From Climacium dendroides (taxonomy: Eukaryota; Streptophyta; Bryopsida; Hypnales; Climaciaceae): 64,000 nucleotides of DNA. How positions within the stretch are numbered: position 1 is the first letter of the stretch; the number at the start of each line of letters is the position of its first letter. Below the pieces are notes generated by a model that was given only the letters and a program-made list of their open reading frames with translations, was not told the origin of the DNA and did no database searches. Location of the stretch: NCBI GenBank assembly GCA_950106755.1, contig OX467082.1:12648001-12712000 (forward strand), in the 5' to 3' direction. A program made the translations under genes and the position numbers. Below are positions 11,718 through 23,342 of this stretch, one piece after another.

Positions 11718-11933
11718 CACGGTTGTCATATCGGACAGAATCTTACTATTCACGGACGAATCGGGCGAGTCAGGGTTGACTGGTTGCAAACTGTAGATGC
11801 CGAAAAACATCTCATATGCCCAATTTGGATAATTTTTACAAAAGTTATTGGCCTCCAAAGTTTGTAGCCAGTCAACCTTGATTCACCCAATTCGTCCATA
11901 AACAGTAAGATTCTGTCCGATATGACAACCGTG
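11718..11933. mobile_element. Foldback element with inverted repeats of about 75 bp
   Basis: The first 30 bp, starting CACGGTTGTCATATCGGACA, match the reverse complement of the last 30 bp exactly. Imperfect pairing continues for a further 45 bp or so through GGTTGACTGG. The unpaired centre is about 60 bp. The terminus motif GTTGTCATATYGGACA also ends the element at 23185-23342, so the two are relatives. No ORF. Confidence 0.8.
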
Positions 11934-13240
11934 GATCACATATTTTTCAGTCATTGATCACATATTTCATTCATTTCTAGACAGGCCTTCATGTCGGGCA
12001 ATCTCTTTTTTATCACCAATTCTAAAAATAAATAGGCATTCCTCATTGGGCTTTTACCCACCTTCTTACCCTATTTATTTTCAGAAATCCCTCCCACTCG
12101 GTGACTGCCCTACACAAGTTCAAAGTTCCGATTCCATACAATTCAAAAGTTAGAAAAATACATGGGGAGGGGCCAGTATACCGGTTGGGTGTTCGACTGA
12201 GGATGCTCTGATTTGGGTACCGTGTCAAGGACTGTATATCTGTTTTCTTTGCTTTTGCACAAGCTTCTAGAAGGAGAAGTAATGGCAGACAGCAGGACGG
12301 ATACCGGTAGTCACTTATTGAATTAATTGTTGCTCCTTTTTTTGCATTACTATTGTTTTTTCTTAGGTGTATTTTTATCAAACGCACACATGTGCTACTC
12401 ACTATATTTGCCAATGCTTATCTGGAATTTCAAGGGCCACGGTAAGCTCAACTTAATTGCAGTCCACTTCAAATACCTATGGAGTACAGTCTTGAATGTC
12501 TGCATAGTGGGGATAAAGGAAAATGCAGTCTGCCTATTGTACTATGGAAAGATTTACTTACGTAACCAGTTGTTGACTTTTCAATGCTAACATGGCACCA
12601 TCCTATTGCCATTATAAGTTGCAACTCATAACTTTCTTTCCTTTCAACTTGCTTCTTACACCCTTGGATCATGAAGATCAAAGGTTGTGATTGAAAAATG
12701 TACAATTGGTTATGTATTAGATAACCTATTCGCTGCTAGTGTGGCTCATCGATTATCTAATACTTATTTACTTATTTTAAGAAATGGAAAAAAAATCCAT
12801 TGCATTAATAAACAGAGCTTCCTAGGGAACTCACCAACTACTGGCCCTTATGTTGGATTTAACATCATTCAATATATTTTTTGATTTGCCTTTCATAGAC
12901 GCTTCCATAGCCTTTAGGCTATTTGGTTTTTTCTTTGAGGATTTTCAATGTGAGTTATCTGGGTCTCTAGGAATAGTAAGGTGTTCAATCAAAACATGTG
13001 GTTTCTAGACTTCTCTCAGAAAGCTCTTTGGGAAGCTTCATTGGACTCTGGTTGAGCGGAGCAAATGAAAACTTATTTGGCATCTCAACATCATTACCAA
13101 TAGGTTGGTGCTATCTGGCATAATTTTGATAGTGTTTGGCTTTACTATGACTCCTATTCTTGTTTGTAGGGATGGAGATTTCATTATGCGAAATGTGTCC
13201 TTCAAATTCTTATTCTTTTTTGTAGCTTCATTAGAACTTT
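11934..13240. other. Intergenic DNA, no gene recognised
   Basis: Frames at 12043-12414, 12327-12590 and 12469-12705 overlap on both strands and none shows a known domain. It may be decayed retroelement sequence, because it leads into the T-rich tail just downstream. Confidence 0.35.
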
Positions 13241-13340
13241 TCTTTTGTTTGTGCTTGTTTTTCTTCATTGTTTAGCCTTTGGCTTGGTTGGTTTTGTATA
13301 ATGTTTTTTTTAATGCAATGGTTATTTTATTTGTTCAATT
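13241..13340 (+). mobile_element. LINE-like 3' tail
   Basis: The segment reading TTTAGCCTTTGGCTTGGTTG, TTTTGTATAATG, a poly-T run and AATGCAATGG matches the ends of both tandem copies at about 5940-6022 and 6370-6435. The repeated T-rich 3' terminus suggests a 5'-truncated non-LTR retroelement. No intact reverse transcriptase was seen beside it. Confidence 0.4.
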
Positions 13341-13519
13341 TTTTTAAAAATGGAAATAATTACACGTCAACTAAGCCACAAAAGTTGGACACTGAAGAAA
13401 TAGTGAGCAAAAACAACAAATGAAAGAAATAGAAGAAATTGAGCCGTCTAGGCGAAAGAACATAGCAAGGGACCATCTTTGTTTCAACAAATAATCCCGT
13501 CTTTTCTACTAGCTAGCAT

Positions 13520-14080
13520 TGGCAAATGGGGTTACATCAAATCAAATTTAGCCCAAATCTTTTGAGCTTGTTCGGGGCGTCAGTGAGCCCCTCCTTGTGC
13601 TTTGAATTGTGCCAACCTACCCCAATTCAAAAGTGCTTCCTAGAGAACTTTTGGAGCTAATTCCCAAGGCCATAGATGTTGAGTGAAAACCTTACTATTC
13701 CTCAACATCCATAGGATGAAGCCTCTAAGTAGGGTCTAAATAGTTTTGAGATGTATAAACTAGTAAGGGATTGAAGCACCAAAGATGCATTGTGATAGGC
13801 TAAACTTGGTGTAAGGTATTTGAAATAGTTCATTACCTTGTATATGATGGAAAATAAATTGTGCATAGTCCCAAACCTCTTACGCTATGGGATAGAAATA
13901 GATCTTGTGAATAGAAGTTTCTACATCGTTGGTTGTGCAAAAATGCATCTAATGTCAAAATTGGGATTGATACATGTTCTCCAAAAGTATATCATAACTT
14001 CATTGTGCCAAACAAACCATATAAAAGCCATTTCTTTTTGTGAATGGGTCTTATGCCAAAAGTCTCTCTAGTTTGACAAA
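13520..14080 (-). mobile_element. LINE ORF2 C-terminal remnant (broken)
   Basis: On the minus strand a frame with several stops reads EVWDYAQ, FSLSQCIFGA, then LLRGFILWMLRNSKVF and LAPKVLWEALLNWGRL. This is the style of the C-terminal zinc-binding region of plant LINE reverse-transcriptase proteins (LLRG-x-LW-x-R-N-x-VF). In-frame stops make it non-functional. The catalytic reverse-transcriptase domain is absent, so this is a fragment. The plus-strand ORF 13838-14071 is its shadow. Confidence 0.6.
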
Positions 14081-14524
14081 AAAATTGGAAGTTCTCATGC
14101 CACTTTGATGGGAAGGAGCTGTAAAATTGGTGTTATTTGGTAAATAGGTGTCTACCCATAGATGTTGTGTAGGACATCAATAAGTATTTATTATCCTACA
14201 TCCATCTATTATGGTCAAAATCCAAAGGTACTATGAAAAGAATTCAGCATAGTGATAATGAGATGATGATAATAATAATAATATTATTATTAAGAATTAA
14301 TTTTTTTTTAATAAAAAATAATTATTATGGCATTCTTCCCCAATCTGAAGAATAACAATTTTCAAAATCATGAATACCATCAATTCAAGAATACCAAATT
14401 CAGATATATTATTTTTTTTAAAATTGGTTAAGTTTTTATATTGATTGATTGATGTGGTTTATTGATGTAGTTTATTGATGTGGTTTTACTCAATATTTGA
14501 TTGAAAATGATTGGCGATGCATTT
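14081..14524. other. AT-rich intergenic DNA with AAT microsatellite
   Basis: Contains GATGATGATAATAATAATAA at about 14263-14282 and ATTGATGTGGTTT repeated near 14448-14484. No gene. Confidence 0.5.
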
Positions 14525-15222
14525 TTAACCCCTAAAGTTCCAAAGCCCCACAATCTTGCAAGGGATTCTTGGAATTTGGGGTAGGCTTGTGTAAACTCCA
14601 TTTTTTACATGACTTTTTGAAACTTTTTTTGAAGATAGGAAATTGCATTAGCTTTGGGGGAATACAATTTTTATTTTGATCAATGTTTTGGAACATAAGT
14701 TATACCACCTAAAGTCCAAAAGAACAATTCACTAGGTAGTACAAAAGAATCACAAAATATTGAATGTTTTGAATTTTGAATATTTTTTTCAAAGATTATA
14801 TTTTTGTCCACATGTGAACTTTTGATTCATTCCATTTGGATTAATAATGTGAAAGTTATGGAACTTTTTGTTTTATGGGCAAACATTGCATCATCTTGAG
14901 AAAATCACTTATAGGATTCATTTGTAAATTCAATTTTCACAATTTTCAAAAAAAAAGTTCTACACAATTGGCTTTGCTTGTTAGAACAATCTCACCATCA
15001 AGATTAATGTCTTTCAGTTCCATTTTAGAACTATTAACAATTTATTTTTCCTTCTTTAAGTTGTACCTATTTCTATTTAATAATTTGTTTAAGAATGAAT
15101 GAAAATCATTTTTTTTCAATTTTCCATCATAAAAAAATTACAAATTCAAATTGGTAGTGCAAGAATTTTAAATTAAGAAGATTCAAAAGCCAAAAATCTA
15201 GTCAAGCAAGGAGCAAAAAACC
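14525..15222 (-). mobile_element. TTAA family 1, copy 2 (truncated)
   Basis: An inverted copy relative to copies 1, 3 and 5. The end TTAACCCCTAAAGTTCC is intact at 14525. Similarity to copy 4 runs through TTTTGATTCATTCCATTTGG and AAAAATCTAGTCAAG and stops at about 15222, so the other terminus is lost. The frame 14875-15102 is inside it and is not supported as a gene. Confidence 0.7.
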
Positions 15223-15391
15223 CCTCATTTTTAGTAGATGTTCTTGAAATTGTTTCTTCCACATACATTTGCAATCACCAAAAGAATTTGTAAATGAATG
15301 CCTATCATTTCTATCTTTCTACACGGCAAAAAATTTATTGCTCCAAATCATGCACAGAATTGCTTAAGTGATCAGCTATAGGTGCCACTAC

Positions 15392-16080
15392 CTTAACCCA
15401 TAAACGATGCCAAGGACGTTTTCTAACATATGAATGACAAAGAGTCTTTCCATATATGATAGAAGCGCAACTATTCATCTTCTTAATTTTGTGAGAAAAG
15501 GAAAGGTCTTCTACAATATTTTGTCTCTCAATGGGTGCTTTTCATTTTCTTAAGCCAACAATTCACACGGTACCCAAATAGATGATTTCCATAGTGGTCA
15601 ACTCGTCATTTAACCCTAAAACGACGCCAAGGACGTTTTCCGGCCGATGAATGACAAAGAATCTCTCAATATAGGACAAAAGTGCAACTATTCATCCTCC
15701 AAATTTTGTGGGAAAAGGGAAGGTCTTTTACAACACTTTGTCTTCCAGTGAGTGCTTTTCTCATTTTTTTAATCCAACAATTCATAGAGTACCCAAACAG
15801 ACGTTTTCCGCAATGACCAACTCGTTGTTTAAAGATTAAAGGATTAACCCGGTATGGACGCTGCAGACTACAATCATGGTCCGATGAATGACAAAGAATC
15901 TCTCCATGCAAGACAAAAGTGCAACTATTCATCCTCCAAATTTGTGTGGAAAAAGGAAGGTCTTTTACAGTAGTTTGTCTCCTAGTGAATGCTTCTTTTT
16001 CATTTTTTTATAGCCAACAATTCACATGGTAACCCAAACAAATGATTTCCACGATAACCGGCTCGTCGTTTAAGGGTTAC
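15392..16080 (+). repeat. Satellite array, divergent block (three units)
   Basis: Three units contain GACAAAGAGTCT or GACAAAGAATCTCTC at about 15438, 15654 and 15892. Units start TTAACCC and include CGATGCCAAGGACGTTTTC-like sequence, GCAACTATTCATC and GATGATTTCCA-like segments. They are homologous to, but more divergent than, the units at 16.74-18.72 kb. Confidence 0.8.
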
Positions 16081-16738
16081 TATGCGTACGTGTAGGCAGC
16101 TGGCATCCATTTTTCCACGCCCTGCTCCTACAGAGCACTATTGTTTGTGTGGCATGTGGCCTATGTCCTCCCCTGTAGCCCCGGTGGGTCGTTTGGGAGG
16201 TCTTTCCATGGAGAATCCTGGGCCCCCCGAGACGTACACTCGTAGGTAACTCTGTTAAAGGCCCCTTGTGATTGAACTCCGTTTTGTCCTTCATACACTA
16301 TCTCCCTCAGTCTGTCGCCCCCCCCCAAAAAAAATAAAAATAAAAATAAAAAATAAAAAATCATCTGTCGCCCTCTCTTTTAAAGCATATACACACAAGA
16401 GGTGCCAAAAGCATCGCCTTACCTCTAGTGTTGTTGGGTCGAGTTCCGTACCGCAATTTTTTCAATTTTTTCACTAATAAATAACCCTCTTAGGAGGGGA
16501 TGAAAAAAAAAGGGGAAAAAAAATAGCCCAAATACGGCAGTAGTTACGTACAACTCTCACCTCTTTTTTCACGTTGGCGACTTGGCGTGAAGCCAATGTC
16601 AGCAATGGAAGAAGGTGATTCACGTGCTCGTAGTTTAGGAGGAATTAGCCAGTGTGCGCTGGTGGAAGTCAGAGTCAATACAAAATAATTCAGCAAGCTT
16701 TTTAAATTTTTACAACAATTTGGAGGCATTGTGGAATC
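16081..16738. other. GC-richer spacer interrupting the satellite array
   Basis: Unrelated sequence between the two satellite blocks. It contains a C run followed by A-rich AAAATAAAAATAAAAA at about 16319-16360. Minus-strand frames 16070-16364 and 16544-16729 have no recognisable domain. Confidence 0.45.
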
Positions 16739-18722
16739 TTTGATGAACTCTATAACGATGCAGCACTAAAAGTGTCCAATGGATGTGGCCAAAGAATCTT
16801 CTTAGGTAAGACAGAAATGCACATGTTCATTTTTGAAAATTTTCGTGTGAAAAAGGGCGTTTTTTTTTTTGGTGGTACCGGTAGTCTGACCTCCGTCAAG
16901 TTAGTGTTCTTGAGATTTTTTTTTAAAGCAGATGACTTGCGCGGGACCCCAAAGGATGATTTCCATAGTGGCCAATGTATTTCCATGCAGCTAGCGGACT
17001 AAAAGTGTCCAATGGATGTGGCCGAAGAATCTTTCTATGTAAGACAGAAGTGCACATGTTCAGCCTTGGAAATTTTGTGTGGAAAAAGGGAGGGGTTTTT
17101 TGCGGTATTTTTGGCTACCAACAAGTGCTCTTGGGAATTTTTTTTTGAGTAGATGACTTGCATGGGACCCCAAAGGATGATTTCTATAATGACCGATGTA
17201 TTTCCATGTAGCTAACAAATTAAAAGTGTTCAATGGATGTGACCAAAGAATCTTTTTGTGTAAGACAATTGTGCACATGTTCATCCTTGAAAATTTTGTG
17301 TGAAAAGGGAGGTTTTTGGGGGGTAGTCTGACCACCAACAAGTAGTCTTGGGATTTTTTTTAATCAGATGAATTGCATGGGACCCCAACGGATGATTTCC
17401 GTAGTGGCTAATGTATTTCCATATGGCTAGCGGACAAAATGTGTCCAATGATGACCAAAGAATCTTTCTATGTAAGACAAAAGTGCAAATGTTCATCCTT
17501 GGAAATTTTGTGTAAAAAAGGGAGGGTTTTTTTGCAATAGTTTAACCACCAATGAGTGCTCTTGGAATTCTTTTTAAGCAAATGACTTGCATGGTACCCC
17601 AAAGGGTGATTTCTATAGTGACCAATGTATTTATATGCAACTAGCGGACTAAAAGTGTTCAATAGATGTGACCAAAGAATCTTTCTATGTAAGACCAAAA
17701 TGCAAATGGTCATCTTTGGAAATTTTGTATAAAAAAGGGGAGGTCTTTCGTGGTAGGTTGAACACCAATGAGTGCTCTTGGAATGTTTTTAAGCAAATGG
17801 CTTGCATGGTACCCCAAAGGATGATTTCCATGGTGACCAATGTATTTCTATGCAACTAGTGGACTAAAAGTGTTCAATAGGCATGACCAAAGAATCTTTC
17901 TATGTAAGATAGAAGTGTAAATGTTCATCCTTGGAAATTTTGTGTAAAAAAGGGAGGGTTTTTTTGCAATAGTTTGACCACCAATGAGTGCTCTTGGAAT
18001 TCTTTTTAAGCAAATGACTTGCATGGTACTTCAAAGGATGATTTCTATAGTGACAAATGTATTTCCATGCAAATAGTGGACTAAAAGTGTTCAATAGACA
18101 TGACCAAAGAATCTTTCTATGTAAGACCAAAGTGCAAATGGTCATCTTTGGAAATTTTGTGTAAAAAAGGGGAGGTCTTTCGCGGTAGGTTGAATACCAA
18201 TAAGTGCTCTTGAAATTTTTTTTAAGCAAATGGCTTGCATGGTACCCCAAAGGATGATTTCCATGGTAACCAATGTATTTCTATGCAACTAGCAAACTAA
18301 AAGTGTTTAATAGACGTGACCAAAGAATCTTTCTACGTAAGATAGAAGTGCAAATGGTCATCCTTGGAAATTTTGTGTAAAAAAGGGAGGGTTTTGTTTG
18401 CAATAGTTTGACCACCAATGAGTGCTTTTGGAATTCTTTTTAAGCAAATGGCTTGCATGGTACTCCAAAGGATGATTTCTATAGTGACCAATGTATTTCC
18501 ATGCAACTAATGGACTAAAAGTGTTCAATAGACGTGACCAAAGAATCTTTCTACGTAAGATAGAAGTGCAAATGTCATCCTTGAAAATTTTGTGTAAAAA
18601 AGGGAGGTATTTTTGTAGTAGTTTGACTACCAATGAGTGCTCTTGGGATTTTTTTTTTAAAGCAAATGACTTATATGGTACTCCAAAGGATGATTTTCAT
18701 AGTGACCAACTTGACGTTCCAA
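16739..18722 (+). repeat. Satellite array, nine units of about 217 bp
   Basis: The anchor AAAGAATCTT (GAAGAATCTT in unit 2) recurs at 16791, 17024, 17245, 17456, 17674, 17888, 18105, 18322 and 18539. The spacings are 233, 221, 211, 218, 214, 217, 217 and 217 bp. Each unit also carries a TAAGACAGAAGTGCAAATG-like segment, TTGGAAATTTTGTGT, AGTGCTCTTGG and GGATGATTTC. The right half is more homogeneous, suggesting recent expansion there. The many ORFs of 60-116 codons on both strands are by-products: the period is not a multiple of three and the frames shift from unit to unit. Confidence 0.93.
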
Positions 18723-19464
18723 GATTAACTAACTTTTATATAGCACCCCAAACAAGGTTCCCCTCACCGCTTCCTATGCCGGTTACTAGTACATTCTTTT
18801 GACATGTTTTTTTTTTTTTTCTCCAACCACAAGTGGATCCCCATGAGATAGATCCTTGTTAATGATTTATTGTTAGTGGAGGAGTGAGGCTAGTTCACCA
18901 TCATTTTTGTGATGGTCAAGATTGTTCACTTATTTGGGTGCAACTAAGTAATTTGTCAACCTAAGTAATTTATGAAGCCAATCATTTCAAATTTCCCACA
19001 CTACCTAAAATTTTCAAAATGTATCACATCAATTTTGATGGAAGTATTTGACAAAATCTTTAACCATTCTCATTGGGTGAAATCATTAACAATATTCATC
19101 CATTAGTTGGATGTATCATCCATTTCAATAGCTTCATCATTCCAATGAAAGTTTCTTTCTATAGTGCCTGAAACAAAATAGTAAAAAAACAATGAGCATG
19201 TCTGTGTACCTTACGTCCATATGTACCTAATTGTCTGCCATGCTGAAATACTTTTGAAAATGAAAGAAGGGTACATCTCTTCATCAATTAAATAAATTAA
19301 AAAAGTGACACAAAAGACAGAAATGACTTCCTTTAGTGCAAAGGTACTTCACAAATTGTAGGTACAATTCTAAACCAACTGCAATATGGATACTGAATAC
19401 GGACTGTATTGAATAACCTTGTACATATGAAGAATGTTGGGGTGTCAGGTAGAGGGCCCTATGA
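18723..19464. other. Intergenic DNA, no gene recognised
   Basis: Right flank of the satellite array. A T run lies at about 18807-18821. No exon or repeat boundary assigned. Confidence 0.45.
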
Positions 19465-20290
19465 CCACCCAGATTGGTTATCTAGGTATTTTGGAGAAGC
19501 TATTTGTCAACTCACATACGGAGTATTTATTAGAGATTGAAAAGTTCGAGTGAAGTCATTTGCAAGTAAGAGCAAGACATTCCGACAAGGAATGAATTTC
19601 CTGTGATTTTTCAAAGTTTGTTGGGACTAAATTGGTAAAGCGTACTAGGTAGACCCATGTTGAATTGCATGTTGACATACCCTCTCCTCAAGTGCATTGT
19701 CATGATGCTAAGGTAGGCCAACCCATTCTTGTTCGTTGCCCAATTTGGTCTCCTAATTTTGGCCCCAATTCTGTCTAATAAAACATCCAAATTTGTTCAA
19801 AAAAATATCCAAAATTGTTAAAGATTTTGACAAAATCAATGCATTAATGCCAAAATGAGTAGCGTGTTACTTAATCCTTGATTGGTGAATACTTAAGTGT
19901 CACTGAACACATAGAAAGCTCGTTATGGTTTGTTTATGGGACATCTATAACTTCACTTTGTGGGTGGTTTTGTAATTTCAGGGCAAACTATTTCAAAAAT
20001 TCACAAGAAATTATAGTTTTGATTAGAGAATTCTATTTGGGTTTGATTTGTAAAACAAGTGTACACCTTTTAAAAATTATGCCCGTTTTGGAATTGGCCC
20101 CAAAATATTGAAATTCCAAATCAGGGAGGTAATAGGCTTGTCTATTTGAAAGGGTTGTTAAGATTGTAATAATGGTTGGGTGACTGATGTAAATGGGAGG
20201 GTCCAATAGAGATTGGATTTGGGTGATTGACAACATTGGGTTGTTCTACCTTGTGTCCAATGACATACTCCATTAGTAGTCCATTCAAAG
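19465..20290 (+). mobile_element. Repeat family 5, copy A
   Basis: Shares with 56590-56960 and 57145-57562 the series TTTTGGAGAAGCTATTTGTC, AGATTGAAAAGTT, GAATGAATTTYCTGTGATTTT, AGACCCATGTTGAA and TGCATTGTCATGATGATAA-like sequence. The final part (TGTAAATGGGAGG, GTTCTACCTT) lies at about 20180-20253, displaced by about 400 bp of unrelated DNA. This copy therefore seems to carry an insertion at about 19730-20120, or the other copies a deletion. Confidence 0.55.
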
Positions 20291-20437
20291 GGCATAAGCT
20301 TACTAAGGTTGCAATCCCATAAACTGTGAATTTAAGGATTTTGGACATGATGTCTATTAATAGACATCCAACAAATTATTGAACCCTACTAGCAAGAGGA
20401 AAAAATTCCTATACACTTTCAAATATATTATTTGGAC
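20291..20437. other. Short spacer, nothing recognised
   Basis: No feature recognised between the two repeat copies. Confidence 0.4.
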
Positions 20438-20770
20438 ACTATAGCCAACTTGCCTTCAAGAGTGAATTTTAAGAAGCACCACCATTTTGGACATTTTTTC
20501 ATACAAATGCAACTTTGTGAAGCGCAATTGCCCAATTTTCCATAGGGACCAAAAAAAGATTTTTGTCACTTCAAATGCTAATATCTTGCAATCTATATGA
20601 TGAAAATTTCTCTAATTTTTTCCACATCTTTTCAAAATAGTGTACTATAAGATCCTATAATTAGATGTGTCCCGAAATGATTTGTTTTCCAAAATTTGGT
20701 ACTTGTACAAGAAATGGCAATTTGGGAGCATTTTTGGTGAAAACATAGTCAAAAAAACTTTCAAGGTTAA
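20438..20770 (+). mobile_element. Repeat family 2, 3' fragment
   Basis: From ATAGCCAACTTGCC to AAAACATAGTCAAAAAAACT followed by GGTTAA, this matches the right third of the copies at 708 and 57568. The left two thirds are absent. Confidence 0.6.
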
Positions 20771-22098
20771 TAGAATTACCCAATAGATTTTTTCTTCATA
20801 GTGGTCTCAAAGCCACCATCTTTCTAGTCCAAGATGACCCTAAACTACTAGATGATGGTGGTAAGGTACTCAAATTGAATGACGTGATTGCGGTTTCGAT
20901 ACCTCGTGGCAATAAGTGGTTTCTCTAGCATGAAATCAACCTCTTTACTTGACAAAACCCCTTGCTAAATATTGTTAAACATGCTTGTATAAAAAAGCCA
21001 TTGTTATTCTCTTCTCTTCTTCTTTTATTGGAAGAGAAGTTGTTGAGAGATGCAAGATTTTATGGATAAATAATAAATTGATCTAAAAGACTTCTATCCC
21101 AAGGACCAAGTGTCCATTCAACATATGCAAGAAATCTCGGGTAGCTTCCTATAAAGTCATTTTTGGTAAGGTGTTTATGAAAGTTAGACACATGAACATG
21201 TATTTCCTAGGTGAAAAAATATTTTTTTTCTTGATCAGGTGCCTAGATCAAAAGTTATGTTGCATTGAACTTTTGGGGCAACTTGGACAATTTGAGAATC
21301 TCTTGGAAATCTTTTGCAAAAAAGCTCATCAACTTTTGAATTTTGGCATGTATGTAACTAATAGAATATGGCATAAAAGCATCCAAAAGAAAACAAATTT
21401 TAGTCCTCAAATCCTTGTTCAAATCTCATTCTGTCAAACTTTGTTAGCTATATTGGGGCGATTTAAAAAAAAAAATTCTTCTAACTTCAAGTCCTATTAT
21501 CTTGCAATTTGTGAAGTCAAAATTCTTGAAATTGTTTCTACATATTTCAATGTCTATCTCTGACTTTTTGCCATTTTGATTTCAAGTAAAAAATTTCCTT
21601 ATTGCATAAGAATTCATCAAAAATTGACTCTTTTATTGCCAATTTACTTGACCTCCTTACATTGTACAATGATTAAGTATATTAAACTAAACATTTGAAT
21701 TACTTCTAAAACTTTTCACAAGTGAATCTAACATCGCATAGTTATGAATGTTCAAAATTTTCAATTTTGTGTAGAGGAAAAATTATACTCCAAGAAGGCC
21801 CGAAGTTTGTTGACCCTATTTTGCAAAAATGAAAAAAAGTTTTTTTTCACTCACTTAAAATGTTATTATCTTTCAATCCGTGTGGTCAAATGGGCTAAAA
21901 TGTTTCCCACACTTGGTCAAGTACTTTACTTCAGTTTTATACGGTTGAAGTTTCAAAAAAAGTTTTAATTTTCATTTTTTGTATAACATATCCAAAAATT
22001 GCAGTTTTTGATAATGTCTTTATGAAAAAAACCTTGGTTTTTTAGAGCATTTGAAATGCACCTATTAGCATAGTGCCAAGTCAAGATTGTTTTCTTGT
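20771..22098. other. Intergenic DNA; unsupported ORF at 21171-21563
   Basis: The largest frame is 130 codons (21171-21563, plus). It has no recognisable domain, is Phe/Leu/Lys-rich from A/T bias, and reads through blocks such as TATTATCTTGCAATTTGTG that recur in family 2 repeats. It is therefore treated as repeat-derived noise. Confidence 0.45.
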
Positions 22099-23007
22099 TT
22101 AACTCCTAAAGTCCCAAAGCTTTTTTTCCATCAAAACCTATTCAAAATTGCCATATTTATTGTAAAGAGCAAAAAACTTAAATTTTTTTAATACATATTT
22201 AACCATAAGATCTTATACTACACTAGTATAAGAATACAGGTAAAAAGTTTCAAAAACTTTGGTTGCGTAGATTGCAAGATATTTGCATTCAAAGTGAAGA
22301 AAATAAGTTTTTTTACACCATGATGGCTAGATTTTTGACTTTGAATCTTTTTAACTTAAAATTTTGCACTTTTGATATTGATTTAAATTTTTTTTAATGT
22401 TGAGAATAAAAAAAATTAAATTAAAAAAACACTTAATTTTCATTCATTAAAAAATTGTTACATTGAAGTAGGTTCAAGATTGAAGGGATAACTAATCCAT
22501 TAATAGCTCTAAGATGGAATTGAAACACAATAATTCCAACAATGAGATTGTTCTAGCAAGAAAACTTAACCTTACCTAACAATGTTTTTTGAACAAATTG
22601 TTAAACTTGCAATAAAAAATGAAGTCTTTAAGTTATTTTTTCAAGAAGATGCTTAGATTGCCCGAAAAACAAGATTGTCCATAACTTTCTCATCATTGGT
22701 CCAAATAGAATGAATCAAAGCTTTAAATGTACACAAAAATATAATCTTTGAGAAAAAAATTGAAAATTGAAAAAAATTAACTTTTTGTGATTTTTTTGGA
22801 TTGCCCCTCTAGTTGTTTTTTGGACTCATGGTTGTATAACTTTTGTTTCTAGGCATTAATTGAAGTAAAAATTATATGTCTAGAAAGCTAATTTGATTTC
22901 CTATCTTCAAAAAGAGTTTCAAAAAATCATGTCAAAAATTGAAATCATATGAGCCTATCCAAAATCCCAAGAGTCCCTTGTAGGGACTTTGGGACTATAG
23001 GGGTTAA
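22099..23007 (+). mobile_element. TTAA family 1, copy 3 (both ends intact)
   Basis: Left end TTAACTCCTAAAGTCCCAAA. Right end, reverse-complemented, TTAACCCCTATAGTCCCAAA. The ends form a clear terminal inverted repeat with TTAA at both outer edges. Length 909 bp. The interior is shared with copies 1, 2, 4 and 5 and has no transposase-like frame. Ends are best judged from this copy and copy 4. Confidence 0.85.
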
Positions 23008-23184
23008 ATTTGCATTCCAATGCAACCGTTATTGCGGTTTGCATTTGGATTGCCGGCTTTGCATTGGGGTCAATTTGTTCAAAGAAAAACCAACATTATA
23101 CATGCCTAGTAGAATGGCCCGCCATTTGTTATTATAGGGCGTGTATATCAAGTATGCATTGCAAATGCTCTTAGGGGTTAAGGC
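23008..23184. mobile_element. Small TIR-like element between TTAA elements
   Basis: TTTGCATTCCAATGCA near the left and TGCATTGCAAATG near the right form an imperfect inverted repeat. The right edge reads CTCTTAGGGGTTAA, the same terminus as family 1. Shares its boundaries with neighbouring elements on both sides, so insertion order is unclear. Confidence 0.45.
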
Positions 23185-23342
23185 TTAACTGTCATACTGG
23201 ACAAGTTACTGTTCATTTGTTGTCTTGGAGGACGAGTTTCTATTCATCAAATGTACCTCTCAAGTACATTTGATGAATAGTAACTCGTCCTGCAGGACGA
23301 AAAATGAATAGTAACTTGTCCAATATGACAACCATGGGTTAA
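23185..23342. mobile_element. 158-bp TTAA-flanked foldback element
   Basis: TTAA lies at both outer edges (23185-23188 and 23339-23342). The arms pair as TCATACTGGACAAGTTACTG against TCATATTGGACAAGTTACTA. The centre is a second hairpin around ATTCATCAAATGTAC and GTACATTTGATGAAT. Related by its terminus to 11718-11933. No ORF. Confidence 0.75.

Noticed and set aside
16739..18722. Regularly spaced repeats reminiscent of a CRISPR array
   Set aside because: The units are about 217 bp, contiguous and without unique spacers, in a eukaryotic genome; this is a satellite.
21171..21563. 130-codon plus-strand ORF
   Set aside because: Phe/Lys/Leu-rich from A/T bias, passes through blocks found in repeat family 2, and has no domain or splice context.
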